A stretch of DNA of 64,000 bases from DASVNK01 sp036383895 (lineage in GTDB: Bacteria; Verrucomicrobiota; Verrucomicrobiia; Limisphaerales; SXQI01), in the NCBI GenBank assembly GCA_036383895.1, contig DASVNK010000048.1, positions 38,477 to 102,476 on the forward strand, given 5' to 3'. Below are positions 60,126-64,000 of the stretch, in pieces. The first letter of the stretch is position 1. Each line of letters opens with the position of its first letter. A model generated the notes under the pieces. It worked only from the letters and a program-made list of their open reading frames with translations, ran no database searches and was not told the DNA's origin. A program made the position numbers and the translations under genes.

Positions 60126-61336
60126 AGCAATCCTTTCGCTCGCGCAATTTCCTCGACTCGATCACACCCCTTGCGACTAATTGCCCGCCAATCAAGTTCC
60201 CGCTTCACCCGCTCGCTCGCCGCCGCCGCAGCTTCACCCAGGTTCGGCAGCGGCGCCTTCAACGACGTCACAATCGCCTCGCCGAAACGGTTCCCATCAA
60301 ACCCCGCAAACTTCACCATTGGCTCATTCCCAAAATACCGCGAAGCACTCTTCATACTCGTGCTCACCACCGGCAACCCCACCGCCAAATACTCGACGAT
60401 TTTCGCCACAAACGCGCAGTGGGTCCCCGTCGACTCCTCATAAGGCACAATCCCCAAATCCGCCGTGTGCAAATGCTTCGCGACTTCGTTATACGGCACG
60501 AACCCGGTGCTCTGCAGATTCTCCAGCGGAACCCGTTCAGCAGCGCGCTTCAAAAACGCCTCCATCGCCGCCGTCTTATGTCCCACAAATCGAAAGATCG
60601 TCTGCGGCAGCTCACGCACCACCCGCTCAATCGCAGCTAACGCAATGTCCCGCAAATGATGATGATCCAACGACCCATGCATCACCACCACCGGCGCGCG
60701 CTTGCCATCCCACGGCACAGGCGCACGAAATGGAAACAGGCTCGCATCGTATCCATAATAAATCGGCAAAATCCGTTCCGCCGCGAATCCGCTGCTCCGA
60801 AAATAATCCGCGAGCGTGTCCGAAACCGTCAGCACCGCATCCACGTCGTACCGCCGCGGCAAGGAAAGTTCGTATCGCTTCAAAACCGCCAGCGCAGGCG
60901 GCGGAGCAAGCCACACCGGCCATGTCTCCATGAACCCTGTCAGATAATCCAAAAAGTTCATCACCACCGGTACGCCCCACTTCCTCTTTAAACGCCCCGC
61001 CGTCACCGCCGCAATCGCATGCTGCGAAAAAACAAAATCGTAAGGCCGCCCTTCTGTTTCGGCCGCCGTCTCCTCCACCAATTTCTGCAGAGCCGACGGA
61101 TACAGTAGATACTTCACATTCCGCAGCTTCGTGTAGCGCCCCATCTCCCATTGTGTGAACTGATGCAACTGCACCTTGAATCGCTCCCGCACCTGCTCCG
61201 GTTCTTTCACTCGCGGACAGAACAAATGCACCTTCCAGCCGCGCGCCACCATCTCCTCCACCAGATACACCGCCTCCGCCGATCCACCCCCGCTCGGCGG
61301 ATAAAACGGTTCATGCGTGAGAAATGCCAGCCGCAT
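60122..61336 (-). CDS. Family 4 glycosyltransferase
   Basis: The 404-residue GT-B enzyme starts MRLAFLTHEPFYPPSGGGSAEAVYLVEEMVARGWKVHLF and has a C-terminal nucleotide-sugar domain with VVVMHGSLDHHH, FVGHKTAAMEAF, FVPYNEVAKHLHTADLGIVPYEESTGTHCAFVAKIVEYLAVGLPVVST (E...E-type GT4 loop). I chose the ATG at 61336, whose A overlaps the M20 stop (TGATG). Acceptor and donor are unknown. Confidence 0.87.
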   Translation of the reverse strand: MRLAFLTHEPFYPPSGGGSAEAVYLVEEMVARGWKVHLFCPRVKEPEQVRERFKVQLHQFTQWEMGRYTKLRNVKYLLYPSALQKLVEETAAETEGRPYDFVFSQHAIAAVTAGRLKRKWGVPVVMNFLDYLTGFMETWPVWLAPPPALAVLKRYELSLPRRYDVDAVLTVSDTLADYFRSSGFAAERILPIYYGYDASLFPFRAPVPWDGKRAPVVVMHGSLDHHHLRDIALAAIERVVRELPQTIFRFVGHKTAAMEAFLKRAAERVPLENLQSTGFVPYNEVAKHLHTADLGIVPYEESTGTHCAFVAKIVEYLAVGLPVVSTSMKSASRYFGNEPMVKFAGFDGNRFGEAIVTSLKAPLPNLGEAAAAASERVKRELDWRAISRKGCDRVEEIARAKGLL

Positions 61337-62469
61337 CAAGATTGCCCGCGAAGAAACCGCACCAAAATATTCGTCGCCTGCTCAAGTTGCCGCAGCGAAA
61401 CAAACTCGTTCGCCGTATGCGCCTGCGCGATGTTCCCCGGCCCGAACACCACACTCGGCGTCCCGCCCGACGCAATGATCGCCGCATCACTAAAAAAATC
61501 CACTCCCGCCGGCGCCTTCTGCCGCGTAATCCCCATCAACTCCTGCACCAACGCATTCTTCGGATCCGTCTCCAGCGCCATGCACTCCTTCGTTTTGAAA
61601 TTCACCAACTCAACTTTGTGCCCTTCCTTCCGCACAAACTCCACCAACTCACGCTGCACCGCGCGATCGTCCTCGCCCGGAATCGTCCGCCGATCCACCT
61701 CAATCTCGCAATGCGCCGGAACAATATTCGGCTGCAACCCGCCTCGCACCGCACCCACATTGATCGTCGGCGATCCCAAAATCCGATGCATCTTTTTCCG
61801 CAACATCGCCTGATACTTCGTCTCCAAAAGATCAATCACCCGCGCCATCTGGTGCACCGCGTTGTCCCCCAGCTCCGGCCGCGCGCCATGCGCCGCGCGC
61901 CCTTTCGTAATCAGCTTCAACCACAAATCCCCCTTGTGACACGTCACCACCTTCAATTCCGTCGGCTCCCCAATGATGGCCAAGTCCCCCTTAATCCTCG
62001 ACTTCGCAAACGCCCGCGAACCTTCCTGCCCATTCTCCTCATCCACCAAGCCAACAAAAACAATCTCCGTATTCGCAGGCCGCGCCCCACTCTCCGCAAT
62101 CGTCAGAAGCGCCGTAAACATCGCCGCCACACTTCCCTTCGTGTCACAAGCCCCGCGTCCAAACAATTTCCCGTTCTCAACTCGCGGATTAAAACTCTCC
62201 GCCGCCACCGTATCCAAATGAGGTGCCAAAATAATTCGCCTCGTAACTTTCCCTGTGGCCTCCAACCGCACGACCAAATTCGAACGCGCTGGCTTCGTGT
62301 CGAAAACCTTTTGAAACTCCACCGCCAGTCCCACTCGCCCCGCCAGGCTCGTCAAAAAATCCGCCACCCGCCATTCCCCTGCGCGCGCGTCTCCCTCCGG
62401 CACAAACGCCGGATTCACACTCGGCAGCGCCACCAACTCGCGCAACAAATTCTCTGCGGGTCCCACCAT
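61336..62469 (-). CDS. M20-family metallopeptidase / deacetylase (ArgE/DapE type)
   Basis: The 377-residue protein has the M20 dizinc signature: LAPHLDTV with Asp/His, LFGRGACDTKGSVAAM, VDEENGQEGSR with the general-base Glu-Glu pair, IIGEPTELKVVTCHKGDLWL, the dimerisation lid, and AQAHTANEFVSL at the C-terminus. Substrates of this group are N-acyl amino acids or peptides. The ATG at 62469 is the first in-frame Met before the domain; an upstream frame to 62502 adds 11 residues. It overlaps the GT4 start by one base. Confidence 0.88.
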   Translation of the reverse strand: MVGPAENLLRELVALPSVNPAFVPEGDARAGEWRVADFLTSLAGRVGLAVEFQKVFDTKPARSNLVVRLEATGKVTRRIILAPHLDTVAAESFNPRVENGKLFGRGACDTKGSVAAMFTALLTIAESGARPANTEIVFVGLVDEENGQEGSRAFAKSRIKGDLAIIGEPTELKVVTCHKGDLWLKLITKGRAAHGARPELGDNAVHQMARVIDLLETKYQAMLRKKMHRILGSPTINVGAVRGGLQPNIVPAHCEIEVDRRTIPGEDDRAVQRELVEFVRKEGHKVELVNFKTKECMALETDPKNALVQELMGITRQKAPAGVDFFSDAAIIASGGTPSVVFGPGNIAQAHTANEFVSLRQLEQATNILVRFLRGQS

Positions 62470-62536
62470 TTCGCGCGCGAGTATGCATACAACCCTTCGC
62501 ACTGGCCAGTTGCGTGTTCAAATCTTGCCTCACAAA

Positions 62537-63358
62537 TCACTGCTCCGCCTTCTGCAAAACCCACTCCTTATCCCGCAGGCGATACAACGCCAGCTTGTCC
62601 TTCACAAACCGCTGCCCGTCCCAAACCCGCACCTCGATCTCAATCATCGTCCGGTCCAGTCGCAAAATATTGTATCCATTCGGCTCCGTCCGAATCCGCC
62701 GCGAAATCGCCGTCCCCGCCTGCACCACAATGATCGACCGCGTCGTCGCCGGATAAAATGTCCGCACATCCCCGCTATAACCATGATGCAAATGCCCCGC
62801 GATCAATAAATCCACCCCGCACTCATCGATCACCGGCAACGCCTCCCCGGCGCGCCCCACCAAATCAATCGCATGCACCGGATCGCCCGGGGGCGGGATG
62901 AACGGATGATGCGTCATCAACAGCTTGAACCGATCCCCACCCGCCGGACACATCCGCTCCCGAATCATTCGAATCTGTGCTTCCGAAATCCGCCCGCTCT
63001 TCCAGGTCAACGACCGCGCCGTGTTCAATCCCAGCACCACAATCTCCGAATCCTCGTAATACGGATCCACCACCTCCGAAATAATCTTTCGATACCTTCC
63101 GAGCGGCGAAAGAAACCTCCGAAACACATCGAACAACGGCACATCGTGATTCCCCGGCACCACAATCTGCGGCCGCGGCAACTTCTCCAAAAATTCCCGC
63201 GCATCCCGAAATTGCTTCCCCCGCGCCCGCTGCGTCAGGTCCCCACTCACCGCGATCAAACTCGGATTCTGCGTCCGCAAATCGTCCACCAACCCATTCG
63301 CAATCGCCGGATCTTCCGTCCCAAAGTGCAAATCCGAAATTTGCGCTATGCACCGCAT
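62537..63358 (-). CDS. Calcineurin-like metallophosphoesterase
   Basis: The 273-residue protein shows all class motifs: ISDLHFG at 7-13, VSGDLTQRA near 38, VPGNHDVPLF near 68, THHPFIPP near 150, and IAGHLHHGYSGD near 188. It resembles CpdA/UDP-2,3-diacylglucosamine or cyclic nucleotide phosphodiesterases; the exact substrate is unknown. It lies 18 bases after the lipid-kinase-like gene on the same strand and may be cotranscribed with it. Confidence 0.9.
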   Translation of the reverse strand: MRCIAQISDLHFGTEDPAIANGLVDDLRTQNPSLIAVSGDLTQRARGKQFRDAREFLEKLPRPQIVVPGNHDVPLFDVFRRFLSPLGRYRKIISEVVDPYYEDSEIVVLGLNTARSLTWKSGRISEAQIRMIRERMCPAGGDRFKLLMTHHPFIPPPGDPVHAIDLVGRAGEALPVIDECGVDLLIAGHLHHGYSGDVRTFYPATTRSIIVVQAGTAISRRIRTEPNGYNILRLDRTMIEIEVRVWDGQRFVKDKLALYRLRDKEWVLQKAEQ

Positions 63359-63376
63359 TCTAATTCCCCTCCCATC

Positions 63377-64000
63377 TCATTCTTGTTCCTTCGCGAACAC
63401 CTCCAGCGCCCCCGGATGAACCTTATATCTCAACGGCGTCTCCATCCGCAGCACCTCCCCATCCTTTGAAACGCGTACCATTTCCTTCCTCAGCCGAATC
63501 GTCACTTCGCTCCCGCAACGCATCTCAAAATCCCGCGACTGGTCCAGCTTGTTCCACAAAGAAAGCCACAGCAGATAAAGAAACCCCGAAACCCCATTGC
63601 ACCGCGCCGTATAAACGCAAATCTTCCCCTCCCTCAACGACGACCTCAGTTGCACCGCGAACAACTTCACCGAATACGTATTGTTCCCCACAAAGACAAA
63701 CGGCGAACTCCGCGGAAATTGCCTCCCATCGATCTCAATCTCCGCATCAATCACCGGACGTCTCGCAAATGTCCGCAACGTTGCGATCACCCCCGCCACA
63801 TGCTTCCGCAACCCAAAACGCTCCCGCAAACCTTCCCGCTCCTCCACCGCGTGCGGATACGCCCCCACCGACGAATTGTTGATAAAAATTTTCCCATTCA
63901 CCGACCCCACATCCACCCGCCGCGTCACCCCCGTCGCGATACAAGCAATGCTCTCCCTCGTGCTCCGCGGAAATCCCAGGTCCCGACAAAAATGATTCCT
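63377..64000 (-). CDS. Diacylglycerol kinase-like lipid kinase (C-terminal part)
   Basis: The 207 visible residues run off the right edge, so the N-terminal ATP-binding half is missing. They start with NHFCRDLGFP and continue TGVTRRVDVGSVNGKIFINNSSVGAYPHAVE, matching the DAGK/YegS-type middle region (NhfARdLg, vDlG.vNgr.FlN). The late EVTIRLRKEMVRVSKDGEVLRMETPLRYKVHPGALEVFA is a typical YegS/DgkB end. The family phosphorylates diacylglycerol or related lipids. It is the most upstream gene of the envelope cluster seen here. Confidence 0.85.
   Translation of the reverse strand, partial: RNHFCRDLGFPRSTRESIACIATGVTRRVDVGSVNGKIFINNSSVGAYPHAVEEREGLRERFGLRKHVAGVIATLRTFARRPVIDAEIEIDGRQFPRSSPFVFVGNNTYSVKLFAVQLRSSLREGKICVYTARCNGVSGFLYLLWLSLWNKLDQSRDFEMRCGSEVTIRLRKEMVRVSKDGEVLRMETPLRYKVHPGALEVFAKEQE

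Noticed and set aside
61324..62733. A 469-codon plus-strand frame opposite the M20 peptidase
   Set aside because: Its translation is dominated by Arg, His, Pro and Gln with no domain, and the minus-strand frame carries full M20 motifs.

Overview
The window looks like a chromosomal segment of a free-living Verrucomicrobiota bacterium, possibly from the Chthoniobacterales-type soil lineages. This is inferred from gene content, not from an rRNA gene (none is present). Pointers are two orphan type IV prepilin-like proteins with the PVC-style FTLIELLVVIAIIAIL leader and a late DGH motif, a DUF1800/DUF1501 pair, a secreted BspA-type leucine-rich-repeat protein ending in a verrucomicrobial RFYR module, a Cu-monooxygenase/cytochrome/redoxin protein, and a CcsA/ResB (system II) cytochrome c pathway. 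Genes are dense with short spacers and many ATGA-type overlaps. No tRNA, rRNA, CRISPR array, transposase or phage gene was seen.

Layout. 1-5.0 kb: 3' end of a coiled-coil/LysM gene, mtnP, two hypothetical genes, a prepilin-like gene and a DUF748/AsmA-like gene. 5.1-9.5 kb: an ABC-2 permease, a structured non-coding region, a small protein resembling the FBXO31/Cyclin_D1_bind domain, a nucleoside-type MFS transporter, a one-domain histidine-kinase DHp-like protein and an Hsp15-like S4 protein. 9.6-14.1 kb (minus strand): a cytochrome c maturation operon (duplicated-domain lipoprotein, resB, ccsA) with a perfect CRP-type operator upstream. 14.3-19.1 kb: a 37-residue basic protein, dnaB, a prepilin-like gene, folB, a zinc-ribbon protein, a secreted rhodanese and a family 2 glycosyltransferase. 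19.2-29.4 kb: helically phased GTGATCA repeats, recA, a secreted Ig-like protein, hisI/membrane protein/trpE, an OB-repeat histidine kinase with its LuxR-type regulator, and a GH5 glycosidase.

29.4-33.2 kb: a tightly coupled mlaE-mlaF-mlaD-PIN/TRAM-DUF2007 operon. 33.2-46.5 kb: a Gre-like factor lacking the coiled-coil tip, the redoxin/cytochrome/Cu-monooxygenase fusion, a PQQ-repeat membrane protein, the LRR protein, a DUF362/CapK-ligase pair, and DUF1800-DUF1501. 46.5-51.2 kb: a DUF1802 gene, then treZ overlapping a glycogen-debranching-type glucosidase. 51.2-58.2 kb: a complete F-type ATP synthase operon atpBEFHAGDC, with a CRP-like operator in front, two long internal hairpins and a strong intrinsic terminator behind. 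58.3-64.0 kb: a SnoaL-like protein, then a minus-strand envelope/lipid cluster (diacylglycerol kinase-like, phosphoesterase, M20 peptidase, GT4, flippase).

How they work together: the ccs operon and the ATP synthase operon are the two energy-conserving blocks and share a TGTGA-N6-TCAC(A/T) operator, suggesting common control by a CRP/FNR-family regulator encoded elsewhere. The mla operon, the DUF748 protein and the 58-64 kb cluster serve the cell envelope. TreZ plus the glucosidase convert glycogen-type glucan towards trehalose, although TreY is outside the window. The most unusual items are the FBXO31-like protein, the lone DHp protein, the tip-less Gre factor, the repositioned RFYR module, the phased repeats beside recA at a strand-composition switch, and the hairpins that segment the energy operons.
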